A stretch of 64,000 nucleotides of DNA from Formicincola oecophyllae (GTDB lineage Bacteria > Pseudomonadota > Alphaproteobacteria > Acetobacterales > Acetobacteraceae), in contig NZ_CP038231.1 of assembly GCF_006542395.2 (NCBI RefSeq), positions 1,426,001 through 1,490,000 of the forward strand. The letters are read 5' to 3'. Below are positions 52,482 through 61,128 of the stretch, piece after piece. Each line of letters begins with the position of its first letter. Position 1 is the stretch's first letter. Under the pieces are notes generated by a model that saw only the letters and a list, made by a program, of their open reading frames with translations, had not been told where the DNA came from and did no database searches. The translations under genes and the position numbers were made by a program.

Positions 52482-52904
52482 ATGAGCGCACTGAAGCCAC
52501 CATCCTACATTCACACCATGATCAGGGTTTTTGATTTAGAGCGCAGCGTGCGTTTTTACACGCTGCTGGGCATGAACGAGGTTAGGCGCCGCGAAGTGCC
52601 TGACGGACGCTACACGTTGGTTTACATGGCCTTTGGCCAGGGCAACGCCAGCGGGCAGGCTGAAATCGAGCTAACCTGGAACTGGGACCAGAAAACCCCC
52701 TACACGCTGGGTGACGGCTTTGGTCATTTGGCGCTTGGCATGGCTGATATCACCGCTGTGGCTGAACGCGTCAGCGCCCATGAGGGCGAAACAGGCGGCA
52801 AAGTGGTGCGCGCCCCTGGCCCGGTCAAGTTCGGCACCACTGTCATCGCCTTCCTGGCGGACCCTGACGGCTATAAGATTGAGCTGATTGAAAACGGGCT
52901 TTAA
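52482..52904 (+). CDS. gloA: Lactoylglutathione lyase (glyoxalase I)
   Basis: Turns the methylglyoxal-glutathione adduct into S-lactoylglutathione. The 140 residues show the four expected metal ligands: His11, Glu63 in IELTWNW, His82 in GFGHLAL and Glu134 in IELIE. The length fits the short Ni(II)-type bacterial enzyme. AAAGG precedes the ATG at 52482 by ten bases. It sits 128 bases after lpxI in place of lpxB and may be a separate unit. It would work with glutathione kept reduced by the gor product in this window. Confidence 0.95.
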   Translation: MSALKPPSYIHTMIRVFDLERSVRFYTLLGMNEVRRREVPDGRYTLVYMAFGQGNASGQAEIELTWNWDQKTPYTLGDGFGHLALGMADITAVAERVSAHEGETGGKVVRAPGPVKFGTTVIAFLADPDGYKIELIENGL

Positions 52905-52926
52905 GCGCCCCCCACCCCACCAACCG

Positions 52927-52955
52927 TTGACAGGAACGGCCTGGCTTCCTACAAG
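52927..52955 (+). promoter_or_regulatory. Promoter of rpmH
   Basis: Perfect TTGACA at 52927-52932, a 17-base spacer and TACAAG at 52950-52955. Transcription would start near 52962, leaving a leader of about 150 bases before rpmH. No DnaA box was found in this leader. Confidence 0.6.
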
Positions 52956-53115
52956 CGCGGCATTGGATGACCGGTCGTGTCGTGCTGCTGCCTGAGAAAC
53001 GCCTGATGGGCCAGCCACCTGCCCCAACGGGTCAGGCCAGCAGAGGCTGGCAACACCGTTGGGCGCCACCATGGGGTGCGCGAACCGGATAGTCATTTTC
53101 GAGAGGCCCAATTTC

Positions 53116-53250
53116 ATGAAGCGCACTTTCCAGCCGTCCCGTCTTGTCCGCAAGCGCCGCCACGGTTTCCGTTCACGCATGGCCACTGTTGGCGGCCGCC
53201 GCGTCATCAATAACCGCCGCCGCAAAGGCCGCAAGCGCCTTTCAGCCTGA
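53116..53250 (+). CDS. rpmH: 50S ribosomal protein L34
   Basis: A 44-residue, strongly basic protein of the large subunit: [18 protein letters not shown], then the Arg/Lys-rich end [16 protein letters not shown] lies about nine bases before the ATG at 53116. The 19 extra residues of a longer frame from 53059 are not part of L34. Heads the rpmH-rnpA-yidD-yidC series; a strong hairpin follows and probably lowers read-through into rnpA. Confidence 0.97.
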   Translation: MKRTFQPSRLVRKRRHGFRSRMATVGGRRVINNRRRKGRKRLSA

Positions 53251-53320
53251 TTGTGCCCAGCGCAGCCTGCAGGCCTAAGGCGGCAGGCTGGGACAAGCTG
53301 TCAAGACGTTTACCAGCATA

Positions 53321-53350
53321 AAGGGCGCCTGCGCATGAGGGCGCCTTTTT
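53321..53350 (+). terminator. Intrinsic terminator between rpmH and rnpA
   Basis: AAGGGCGCC and GGCGCCTTT pair over nine positions (one G-U) around ten bases, ending in five T residues. Placed 70 bases after rpmH and before rnpA, it would keep L34 at a higher level than RnpA, as seen in other bacteria. Confidence 0.82.
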
Positions 53351-53426
53351 GCATTGTGTCTCCTCAGCACTTTGGCTTTTGCAGGCCCCCTGCCACCACT
53401 ACCCCTACCTGGAAGGCCAGCCCACT

Positions 53427-53810
53427 ATGGCACAGCCTAAGTGCACCACGATTTGCGTTATGAAAAAGCGGCCGGAATTCCTGGCTGCAGCGCGTGGGCG
53501 GAAAGTTGTCCGCCCAGGGCTGGTGGCGCAGCTGGTGCCTGCAAGCGATGAAGGTGGTGAGGTAGGCAAAGCCACCCAGCCAGGGCTTAAAGTGGGCTAC
53601 ACAGTGACGAAAAAGGTCGGCAACGCTGTTGTCCGCAACCGCACCAAAAGGCGCCTGCGCGCAGCAGTCCAACAAGCAAGCCAGGCCAGGGGCGGGGCAC
53701 TTCCTGAAGGGGCGCTGGTGCTGATTGGGCGCGCTGGCACACGCTCAAGGCCATTTCAAGCGTTGGTGGATGACGTGGGCAAGGCGCTGCAGGCTTTCAA
53801 CAGGCCCTAA
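53427..53810 (+). CDS. rnpA: Ribonuclease P protein component
   Basis: A basic protein of 127 residues that helps the RNase P RNA cut 5' leaders from pre-tRNAs. KKVGNAVVRNRTKRRLR near 72-88 is the RNR signature. The family part begins at MKKRPEFL, so the ATG at 53460 is an alternative start; 53427 is chosen for the GGAAGG upstream. The matching RNA gene is not in the window. Confidence 0.92.
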   Translation: MAQPKCTTICVMKKRPEFLAAARGRKVVRPGLVAQLVPASDEGGEVGKATQPGLKVGYTVTKKVGNAVVRNRTKRRLRAAVQQASQARGGALPEGALVLIGRAGTRSRPFQALVDDVGKALQAFNRP

Positions 53811-53837
53811 CTGCCTAGTGTTAAGGTGGGGTTGGCC

Positions 53838-54059
53838 ATGTTGAAGACCTGGGGGTTGTGGCTAGCAAGCCTGCCCATTCACGCCTACCGAGTGGCCATC
53901 AGCCCCCTTTTGGGGCCACGCTGCCGCTTCCACCCCACTTGCAGTGCCTATGCCCTTCTCGCTCTCAAGCGCCATGGCGTCGTGCGCGGGCTGTGGCTCA
54001 CAGCTGGGCGCTTGCTGCGTTGCCACCCCCTCCATCCAGGTGGGGTGGATGAACCGTGA
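53838..54059 (+). CDS. yidD: Membrane protein insertion efficiency factor YidD
   Basis: A 73-residue protein of the inner face of the membrane with an amphipathic N-terminus and three conserved cysteines. [11 protein letters not shown] near 29-39 and [11 protein letters not shown] near 60-70 are the family signature. It assists YidC in membrane protein insertion. A GTG at 53826 would add four residues. Located between rnpA and yidC as in most bacteria. Confidence 0.95.
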   Translation: MLKTWGLWLASLPIHAYRVAISPLLGPRCRFHPTCSAYALLALKRHGVVRGLWLTAGRLLRCHPLHPGGVDEP

Positions 54060-54205
54060 ACCACCCCCCTGCGTGGGGGCGGGGATTGTTTCAGAAATGA
54101 TTTTCCTTCACTGTCCCCGTGCCCTTGGCCGATGAAGGCAAAGCGCTTTGCCCAGCAGGCTCGGCGCACACCAGGGCATGTATGGAGAAAGCACACAGCT
54201 GGCTG

Positions 54206-55990
54206 ATGGATAACAATAGCAACACTTCACGTTTTATTCTGGCGACCTTGCTTTCAGCGGGGATTTTGCTGGGGTTCCAGTATTTCTACGCCCCCAAGCA
54301 GCCTGCACAGCCCCCAGCGCAGCCAGCTGGCCAGCTTGCCCAGCACCCTGGCGCGCCTGCGCCAGCCCTCACCAACGTGGCCGCCAGCACACCCGCTCTT
54401 GTGCGCCCCGCAGCTGACGTGGTGAAAGCCACCCTGGCCCAGCGCCTGCCTTTTGAAGGGCCAGACGTCAAAGGTACCTTCAACCTGGTGGGGGCGCGCC
54501 TTGATGACCTCACCCTGACGCACTACCGTCAGACCACCTCCCCCCAAAGCCCCCTGGTGCGCTTGCTGCGCCCAGCTGGCACCCCCCATCCCAACTATGT
54601 GGTCCTGGGTTGGGACGGTATGCCAGGCCACAGCCACGAGCTGCCAGGCCCTGAAAGTCGCTGGCAAGTTGAAGGCGCCCCAGGCCAGGTGCTGACGCCC
54701 GAACATCCTGTCACGCTTTCCTGGGACAATGGGCGTGGCGCTACGTTCCACATCCATCTGGCGCTGGACAAGCAGTACATGTTCAGCGTGCGCCAATCCG
54801 TTGACAACGCTACAACCAGCGCTCCCCTTTACGTGCGTCCCTTCCAACGTGTGGAGCGTGACTACCTGCCCGCTGACACAGGCTCCATGACGGCCTATGA
54901 AGGCCCCATCGGGGTGATGAACGGCCATTTGGAGGACGCCGGCTACAAAAAGCTGCGCAAAAACTCTGACAACCCCGCCCACATCGCCTGGGAAGCTACA
55001 GGCCATGGCGGCTGGGTGGGCATTACGGACAAATACTGGCTGACGGCGGTTGCCGCCCCAGCGCAAAGCTTGGTCACTGCCAGCTATGGCTACGTGATGC
55101 CGCCTGGGGCCTACCTTGCCACTATGGCCGGGCACGACATCATGGAGATCGCCCCTGGCGCCACGCTGGGCGCTGACAGCCACGTGTTTGCAGGGGCCAA
55201 GGTGGCCTCAATCCTGAATGGCTACAGCAAGCAGCTTCAGGTCCCAGGTTTTGAGAAGGCCATTGACTTCGGATGGTTCAGCTACCTGACCAAACCGATT
55301 TTCTGGCTCCTGCACTGGCTTTACAGCGTGATTGGCAATTTCGGCCTGGCCCTGATGGCCATGACGCTGGTCGTCAAGCTCATTCTGTTCCCGCTGGCCT
55401 ACAAGGCCGCCGTCTCCGCAGGGCGTATGCGCTTGCTGGCGCCACGCATCAAGGCCATCAAGGAGCGCAACAAGGACGACCCGGCTGCCGCCCAAATGCA
55501 GATGATGGCCCTCTACCGGGAGGAGAAAGTCAATCCAGCCGGTGGCTGCCTGCCGGTCCTCATCCAGGCGCCGATCTTCTTCTGCCTTTACAAGGTCCTC
55601 AACATCAGCATAGACGCGCGCCAAGCGCCGTTCTTTGGCTGGATCCACGACCTTTCCGAGCCTGACCCCACCAACGCGCTGAACCTGTTTGGGCTGCTAC
55701 CTTTCAACCCAGCACACTACGCCACGTTCCTGCATGTCAGCTTGTGGGGGGCGGCGCTTGGGCTGACCTTCTGGCTTTTGCAGCGTCAAACCCAAATGGT
55801 CATGGACCCCAGCCAGCAGAAGGTCATGCGTTTCATGCCGCTGGTCTATGTGTTCATCATGACAAGCTTTCCAGCCAGCCTTTTGGTTTACTACACCTGG
55901 AACAACATCCTGACCTTCATGCAGCAATACGTGATTGAACGCCACGCCAAGCTGCCTAAGGCATTGCCGCCTGAACCTGAAAAGGGCTGA
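54206..55990 (+). CDS. yidC: Membrane protein insertase YidC
   Basis: Inserts and folds inner-membrane proteins alone or with SecYEG. The 594 residues start with a membrane helix (RFILATLLSAGILLGFQYF), a Pro/Ala-rich linker, then a large periplasmic beta-domain to about 365, and the conserved 60K insertase domain with five helices: IGNFGLALMAMTLVVKLILF, KEDD-like coiled cytoplasmic helices, and GGCLPVLIQAPIFFCLYKVL near 450. The ATG at 54206 gives the usual MDNN start; 54182, with AGGG before it, is an alternative. Precedes ysxC by 29 bases. Confidence 0.95.
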   Translation: MDNNSNTSRFILATLLSAGILLGFQYFYAPKQPAQPPAQPAGQLAQHPGAPAPALTNVAASTPALVRPAADVVKATLAQRLPFEGPDVKGTFNLVGARLDDLTLTHYRQTTSPQSPLVRLLRPAGTPHPNYVVLGWDGMPGHSHELPGPESRWQVEGAPGQVLTPEHPVTLSWDNGRGATFHIHLALDKQYMFSVRQSVDNATTSAPLYVRPFQRVERDYLPADTGSMTAYEGPIGVMNGHLEDAGYKKLRKNSDNPAHIAWEATGHGGWVGITDKYWLTAVAAPAQSLVTASYGYVMPPGAYLATMAGHDIMEIAPGATLGADSHVFAGAKVASILNGYSKQLQVPGFEKAIDFGWFSYLTKPIFWLLHWLYSVIGNFGLALMAMTLVVKLILFPLAYKAAVSAGRMRLLAPRIKAIKERNKDDPAAAQMQMMALYREEKVNPAGGCLPVLIQAPIFFCLYKVLNISIDARQAPFFGWIHDLSEPDPTNALNLFGLLPFNPAHYATFLHVSLWGAALGLTFWLLQRQTQMVMDPSQQKVMRFMPLVYVFIMTSFPASLLVYYTWNNILTFMQQYVIERHAKLPKALPPEPEKG

Positions 55991-56019
55991 CCAGCCCCCC
56001 CCTTGAGGAACACCCCGCC

Positions 56020-56739
56020 ATGACCACCCCCACACCTGCCGAAAACCAGCCTGAAGGCGCTGAACTGCGCAAGGAAATGCCCCGCGCCCCCACTGAAAAC
56101 GAGCTGGAGGCTGGCCGCAAACTATTTGCCTGCCCCTGCGACTTCTACCATGGCGCCCAGGTGCTGGAGCACCTGCCAGAGGCCAACCTGCCAGAAGTCG
56201 CCTTTGCGGGGCGTTCCAACGTGGGCAAATCCAGCTTGCTGAACGCTTTGACAGGGCGTAAGGCGCTGGCGCGCGCTTCCTCAGAGCCGGGGCGCACGAA
56301 GCAGCTTAACTTCTTCAACCTCGATAATCGCCTGGCCTTGGTGGACATGCCAGGCTATGGCTATGCCAAGGCCTCCAAAAGCGTGAAGGAGGACTGGCAG
56401 AAAACCATGTTCACCTATTTGCGCGCTCGTACCAGCTTGGAGCGTGTGGTGCTTTTGGTAGATGCGCGCGTTGGCATGAAGCAGAACGACAAAGAAGCCT
56501 GCGAGATGCTGGACCGCGCAGCCGTGGTCTACCAAGTGGTGCTGACCAAATGCGATGAACTCTCCCCACCCCAGTTGGCGGCGCGCCAGGCGGAAGTGGA
56601 ACGGGAGCTGGGCAAACATGCTGCCGCTTACCCGCGCGCCATCCCTACCAGTTCACGCAAGGGGGAAGGCGTGGCTGAACTGCGCGCCGTTCTGGCAGCC
56701 TTCGCTGCGCCCAAGGCCGCTCCCAAGCCAACTAACTGA
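56020..56739 (+). CDS. ysxC: Ribosome biogenesis GTPase YsxC/EngB
   Basis: A small GTPase needed for 50S assembly. The 239 residues have G1 GRSNVGKSSLLNAL near 66-79, G3 DMPGYGYAK near 109-117, and G4 TKCDEL near 172. The first 40 residues and the Ala/Pro/Lys-rich end are extra. TTGAGGAA precedes the ATG. It closes the yidC run and precedes argB by about 20 bases, a linkage common in alphaproteobacteria. Confidence 0.95.
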   Translation: MTTPTPAENQPEGAELRKEMPRAPTENELEAGRKLFACPCDFYHGAQVLEHLPEANLPEVAFAGRSNVGKSSLLNALTGRKALARASSEPGRTKQLNFFNLDNRLALVDMPGYGYAKASKSVKEDWQKTMFTYLRARTSLERVVLLVDARVGMKQNDKEACEMLDRAAVVYQVVLTKCDELSPPQLAARQAEVERELGKHAAAYPRAIPTSSRKGEGVAELRAVLAAFAAPKAAPKPTN

Positions 56740-56756
56740 AAATGGTGGGCCAAACC

Positions 56757-57689
56757 ATGAACGCCACCCCCAACAGCCAGCCAGACACCCCCCAGCCCCT
56801 TGGCGATGAGCAGATGACGGCTTCCGTCTTGGCCCACGCCCTGCCTTACCTGCGCCGTTACGCTGGTGATACCATCGTGGTGAAGTATGGTGGCCACGCC
56901 ATGCAGCAAAATGATCTGGCGGCCACTTTTGGCCGTGACGTAGCGTTGCTGAAGTTCGTTGGCATCAACCCTGTTATCGTTCACGGTGGTGGCCCGCAAA
57001 TCAGCGCCATGATGAAGCGCCTGGGGGTGGAGCCGCACTTCGTTGATGGGCTGCGCGTCACAGACGCAGCCATGGTGGAGCTGATTGAGATGGTGCTAGC
57101 TGGTACCGTCAACAAGCGCGTGGCCGATTTGGTAACGCGCGCTGGCGCCCTGGCCGTTGGCCTTTCAGGGCGTGACGGCAAATTGCTGCAAGCGCGCAAA
57201 GCCAGCCACCAGAGGCGCAGCCCAGGCCCCCATGGCGAACCAGCAGGGGAAGCCGTTGACCTGGGCTTTGTCGGCATTCCCACTAAAGTGGAGCCACGGG
57301 TGCTTTACGCCCTGCTGGGGGCTGGCATCATCCCCGTGGTAGCACCTCTGGCCAGTGGCCCTGGGGGGGAAACGCTCAATGTCAACGCGGACACGGCAGC
57401 TGGCGCCATCGCTGGGGCTGTGCGGGCTTCACGTTTGCTGATGTTGACGGACGTGCCAGGTGTTCTGGACGGCAACGGCAACCGCCTGGCGGAACTGAGC
57501 GCTGGCGAAGCGCGCCAAATGATTGCTGAGGGCCACATCACAGGGGGTATGATCCCTAAAGTGGAAACATGCCTGAAAGCGGTTGAGCAAGGCGCCAAGG
57601 CCGCGGTGATTCTTGACGGCCGCCAGCCCCACAGCTGCTTGCTTGAATTGTTCACTGAAGGTGGCCAGGGCACGCTCATCAAGCCCTGA
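56757..57689 (+). CDS. argB: Acetylglutamate kinase
   Basis: Second step of arginine synthesis: phosphorylates N-acetylglutamate. The 310 residues show VVKYGGHAM near 43-51 (ATP phosphate), VHGGGPQIS near 74, the substrate segment GLRVTDAAMVE near 97, and GGMIPKVETC near 265. The N-terminal helix with the ALPYLRRYAGD segment is the type seen in arginine-inhibited hexameric enzymes, which suggests feedback control. A start at 56742 is possible. No other arg gene is in the window. Confidence 0.95.
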   Translation: MNATPNSQPDTPQPLGDEQMTASVLAHALPYLRRYAGDTIVVKYGGHAMQQNDLAATFGRDVALLKFVGINPVIVHGGGPQISAMMKRLGVEPHFVDGLRVTDAAMVELIEMVLAGTVNKRVADLVTRAGALAVGLSGRDGKLLQARKASHQRRSPGPHGEPAGEAVDLGFVGIPTKVEPRVLYALLGAGIIPVVAPLASGPGGETLNVNADTAAGAIAGAVRASRLLMLTDVPGVLDGNGNRLAELSAGEARQMIAEGHITGGMIPKVETCLKAVEQGAKAAVILDGRQPHSCLLELFTEGGQGTLIKP

Positions 57690-57790
57690 GGGAACAATAG
57701 CGCAAGCCGTCCAAACCCTGTGGGTCCGGCCAGAACGCGCCTTGGTCGGGGCCTCCTGTAAAATCCTTGAAGAACGCCTCAGGAAAACCC

Positions 57791-58702
57791 TCAGCAGGTG
57801 CAATCTTCCGTGCGGGCGAAGCGCCATGGCAAGCGCAGGGGGTCTGTTTGGCGCAGGGCAAGGGCGGCTTGTTCCACCAGTTCAGCTGCCCGTTCCCCGC
57901 TGCTGGCCTCACGGCAGGCCAGGCCGATTTGAAGGGCGCATTCATGGGCGGGCAAAACACCTAGAAGAAGCAAATCCTGTTCAGGTCCCCTGATTAACCC
58001 GCCGTCACTCATTTGGCAGATGCCCGTCAGCCAGGCTGCGCGCTCTGAAGCAGCGAAACGATCGCCACCATCCATCCACAACATGAAAAGGTTGGCGCCA
58101 AGCCGCCCCACCAAATCCGTAGGGCGGACAGCGTTTTTGAGCACGCTGACGGTTTGGCGCAATTTGGCTTGGTCTGTGGCAGGTCCGTCTTCAGCTTTGA
58201 ACAGCCCATTGACCTGCACCATCATCAAGGTGCCAGCCATGTTGATGAAGTCAAGCCTGGCCAGGCGCCTGTCCAGTTCCTCATTGAAGGCTGGGCCCGT
58301 CAGTAAGCCTGACCCTGGCTCATGGCGCACTTGCCCCAGAATACTCTGCTGAAGCCGCCCTTGGAAGGCCTGCTGCTGGTGGCATTGCTCCAGGAAGGCC
58401 TCAGTGGCCTCCAGCTTGGCGCGTTCGCCTGCAGACCATGGTGCGCTGGCGGGGCGCTTTAACAGAACGCGCTGGCCATTTGGCAAAGTGAAGAGGTAGC
58501 TTGTGGCCTCACCGCTGCTCGGGGCTGAGGCTTGCCCTGGAACGCTGGCTGCAGCGCTGCAGTCAAAATGGTGGCACAGCAAGGCGCGCAGTTGGCGTGG
58601 CTGGCTGAGCGTGCCCGCCAGCCTGGGCAGAAGGGCGCGCCAGGAAGGCGCTTTGGGGGAGGGGTGGCTGGTTGGGCGGGTTTCGGGGAAGCCATCAATC
58701 AT
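57791..58702 (-). CDS. Degenerate GGDEF-like protein
   Basis: A 303-residue cytoplasmic protein. Residues 1-90 have no known domain. A helix near 93-127 precedes a GGDEF-like region: LTGPAFNEEL at 134-143 stands for the usual LTGLxNRRxF, VNGLFK at 164-169 for the DxFKxxND segment, and RPTDLVGRLGANLF at 193-206 for RxxDxxxRxGGDEF. The signature loop itself is GANLF in place of GGDEF, and the metal-binding Asp of the first strand is Asn. It should therefore not make cyclic di-GMP; it may bind a nucleotide or protein. AGGAGGGG before the ATG at 58702 sets the start. It stands alone. Confidence 0.65.
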   Translation of the reverse strand: MIDGFPETRPTSHPSPKAPSWRALLPRLAGTLSQPRQLRALLCHHFDCSAAASVPGQASAPSSGEATSYLFTLPNGQRVLLKRPASAPWSAGERAKLEATEAFLEQCHQQQAFQGRLQQSILGQVRHEPGSGLLTGPAFNEELDRRLARLDFINMAGTLMMVQVNGLFKAEDGPATDQAKLRQTVSVLKNAVRPTDLVGRLGANLFMLWMDGGDRFAASERAAWLTGICQMSDGGLIRGPEQDLLLLGVLPAHECALQIGLACREASSGERAAELVEQAALALRQTDPLRLPWRFARTEDCTC

Positions 58703-59016
58703 GAACCCCTCCTGAAACAAGGGCATGTGGAACGAGGTAGGCTGGCACCCTTGCCAGGGGTGCTGTTGTGATTGAGGCTAGCAAAGCATGGGCAGCCCCA
58801 GGCCACCACCCCCGTTGGGGGCGATGTTGCAAAGCTGAAACAGCTGCAGGGCGTTTGGCTTTTAGCAGATGGTTGTGTCTTGGTTGCGGCAGTGGCTTGC
58901 CTGAATGGTTGAACATGTTAGCACGCTCGGTCCCCAACAAGGGTTTAGCGTTGACTTGCACCCAGGGCCCAAGCAAGTTTGCAGGCTTGAACGGCAATAA
59001 CCTCTCAGGATACATC
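58703..59016. other. Divergent spacer between the GGDEF-like gene and dapD
   Basis: Both promoters should lie here. TTGACT occurs near 58951 on the plus strand, but no fair -10 lies 16-18 bases after it. A frame continuous with dapD reaches back to 58768 but its residues look like translated leader and are not part of DapD. Nothing else seen. Confidence 0.45.
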
Positions 59017-59868
59017 ATGACGGCTTCACCCACCCTGCCTGACGTGGCAGCGCTCCGCACCACCATCGACCAGCTGTGGGAAAAACGCGCTGACCTTTCC
59101 CCTCAGACGGGGGGGGAGGCGCGCGCGGCCATCAACCAGGCCCTTGACGGGCTTGACTGCGGCGCGTTACGCGTGGCGGAGGTGAAGGAGGGCCAGCGCC
59201 TGGTTCATGAATGGCTGAAGAAGGCGGTCCTGATGTCATTCCGCATCAGCCCTAATGAAGTCATGCCAGGGGCCTGCGGTGGCGCGCCTGGCTATGACAA
59301 GGTCCCCATGAAATGCGCTGGCTGGGACAAGGCTGCTTTTGAGAAGGCGGGCTTCCGCGCTGTCCCAGGCGCTGTGGTGCGCCGTTCCGCCTATATCGCC
59401 CCAGGTGTTGTGTTGATGCCAAGCTTCGTGAACATGGGCGCGCGGGTTGAAAGCGGCACCATGGTGGACACGTGGGCCACGGTGGGGTCATGCGCGCAGA
59501 TTGGCCAGAACTGCCACATTAGCGGTGGCGCTGGCATTGGTGGCGTTCTGGAGCCCCTACAGGCCGCCCCTGTGATCATTGAGGACGGCTGCTTCATTGG
59601 CGCGCGTTCAGAGGTGGCCGAGGGGGTAATTGTGGAGCGTGGCTCCGTGCTGTCCATGGGGGTTTTCCTCAGCGCCTCCACCAAGATTGTTGACCGCGCT
59701 ACCGGGGAGGTCTTCATGGGCCGCGTGCCGGCTTACTCCGTTGTGGTGCCAGGCACGCTGCCCCCCAAAGTGGCTGGCGGCCCAGCACTGGCTTGCGCCG
59801 TCATCGTCAAGCGCGTTGATGAGCGCACGCGCTCCAAAACCTCCATCAACGACCTGCTGCGCGACTGA
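59017..59868 (+). CDS. dapD: 2,3,4,5-tetrahydropyridine-2,6-dicarboxylate N-succinyltransferase
   Basis: Uses succinyl-CoA in the succinylase branch of lysine and diaminopimelate synthesis. The 283 residues have an N-terminal helical domain (to about 95), then the left-handed beta-helix: [21 protein letters not shown] near 125-145, [16 protein letters not shown], and [22 protein letters not shown] near 170-191, all family signatures. The C-terminal strand has [14 protein letters not shown] precedes the ATG at 59017. It is followed by dapE after six bases. Confidence 0.95.
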   Translation: MTASPTLPDVAALRTTIDQLWEKRADLSPQTGGEARAAINQALDGLDCGALRVAEVKEGQRLVHEWLKKAVLMSFRISPNEVMPGACGGAPGYDKVPMKCAGWDKAAFEKAGFRAVPGAVVRRSAYIAPGVVLMPSFVNMGARVESGTMVDTWATVGSCAQIGQNCHISGGAGIGGVLEPLQAAPVIIEDGCFIGARSEVAEGVIVERGSVLSMGVFLSASTKIVDRATGEVFMGRVPAYSVVVPGTLPPKVAGGPALACAVIVKRVDERTRSKTSINDLLRD

Positions 59869-59874
59869 ACACCT

Positions 59875-61062
59875 ATGACGCAGTCAGCAGCCATCCCAGC
59901 ACGGTCTGCCCTGAGAGACCCCCTCCCCCTGTTGCAGCGCCTGCTGCGCTGCCCTTCAGTCACCCCAGAAGACGGTGGCGCCATGGCCGTATTGGCTCAG
60001 GCGCTTGAGGGACTGGGGTTTGAGGTGAAGCGGTTGGATTTTGGCTCTGAAGGCGCCAAGACCCCCAATTTGTGGGCCGTGGCAGGACCGATTGAAGATG
60101 CCGCAGGCAAGCCTGCGCCCTTCCTGTGCTTGGGCGGCCACACGGATGTGGTCCCCCCTGGTCCTGATTGGGCGCAGCCACCTTTTGCGGGGGTGGTGGC
60201 TGATGGCAGCGTGTGGGGCCGCGGTGCGGCCGACATGAAGGGGGCCTTGGCCGCTTTTGTGGCTGCTGTGGCGCGCCGGTTGGAAAAGGGGCCCCTCAAG
60301 GGGCGTTTGGCGTTCCTCATCACAGGCGATGAGGAAGGGCCAGGCCGCCACGGCACGCGCGCTGTGATTGAATGGCTGCGTGCGCAAGGGGTGCGCAGGC
60401 CTGACTTCTGCCTGCTGGGGGAGCCAAGCAACCCCACCCATATGGGCGAGATAATCAAGGTTGGTCGGCGCGGCAGCCTCAATGCCCGCGTGGTGGTCAA
60501 GGGCGTTCAAGGCCATGTCGCCTATCCCCACCGCGCTGACAACCCGCTGCCACGCTTGGTCAGGCTGCTTGACGCCCTCTCCAGCACGGTCTTGGATGAA
60601 GGCACGGAGCGGTTCGCGCCGTCCTCCCTGCAAGTGACTAGCATTGATGTTGGCAACCAGGCCACCAACGTCATCCCTGGCAGCGCTGAGGCAAGGCTCA
60701 ACATCCGCTTCAATGACGCCCACAGCGGCGCCAGCCTCACAGCGTGGCTGGAGGCCATGGTGGACCGCCATGCCCCTGGCGCGGCGCTCCATGTGGATGT
60801 CAGCGGCGAATCATTCCTTACCCCGTGCGGTCATGACGTGGCCTTGCTAGCGCAGTGTGTTGAGGACGTGACGGGCCACGCCCCAGCGCTTGACACAGGT
60901 GGTGGCACCTCTGATGCGCGTTTCATCACCCATTGGTGCCCTGTGGCGGAGTTTGGCTTGGTGGGCGCCACCATGCACAAACGTGATGAGCATGTGAGCC
61001 TGCCTTCCCTTGAGGCGCTAACAGCCATCACGGAGCGTTTCATGGTGCGCATGGGGGTGTGA
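59875..61062 (+). CDS. dapE: Succinyl-diaminopimelate desuccinylase
   Basis: Removes succinate two steps after DapD to give LL-diaminopimelate. A two-zinc M20 peptidase-fold enzyme of 395 residues: His in LGGHTDVVPPG near 82, Asp in GAADMKGALAAF near 117 and the catalytic Glu in GDEEGPGRHGT near 152. VGRRGSLNARV near 196 and GGGTSDARF near 343 complete the DapE pattern and separate it from ArgE. It is about 15 residues longer than usual at the N-terminus. Forms a two-gene unit with dapD. Confidence 0.95.
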   Translation: MTQSAAIPARSALRDPLPLLQRLLRCPSVTPEDGGAMAVLAQALEGLGFEVKRLDFGSEGAKTPNLWAVAGPIEDAAGKPAPFLCLGGHTDVVPPGPDWAQPPFAGVVADGSVWGRGAADMKGALAAFVAAVARRLEKGPLKGRLAFLITGDEEGPGRHGTRAVIEWLRAQGVRRPDFCLLGEPSNPTHMGEIIKVGRRGSLNARVVVKGVQGHVAYPHRADNPLPRLVRLLDALSSTVLDEGTERFAPSSLQVTSIDVGNQATNVIPGSAEARLNIRFNDAHSGASLTAWLEAMVDRHAPGAALHVDVSGESFLTPCGHDVALLAQCVEDVTGHAPALDTGGGTSDARFITHWCPVAEFGLVGATMHKRDEHVSLPSLEALTAITERFMVRMGV

Positions 61063-61128
61063 AACCACTCTCCCTGCCCTGCCTCGCTGCTTGGCCAAAG
61101 CTTAAAAACAGGGGCGGGTCCTTTATTA

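Noticed and set aside
52905-53115. Replication origin next to rpmH
   Set aside because: In some bacteria oriC lies near rpmH, but no DnaA box, AT-rich unwinding region or dnaA/dnaN gene is present here.
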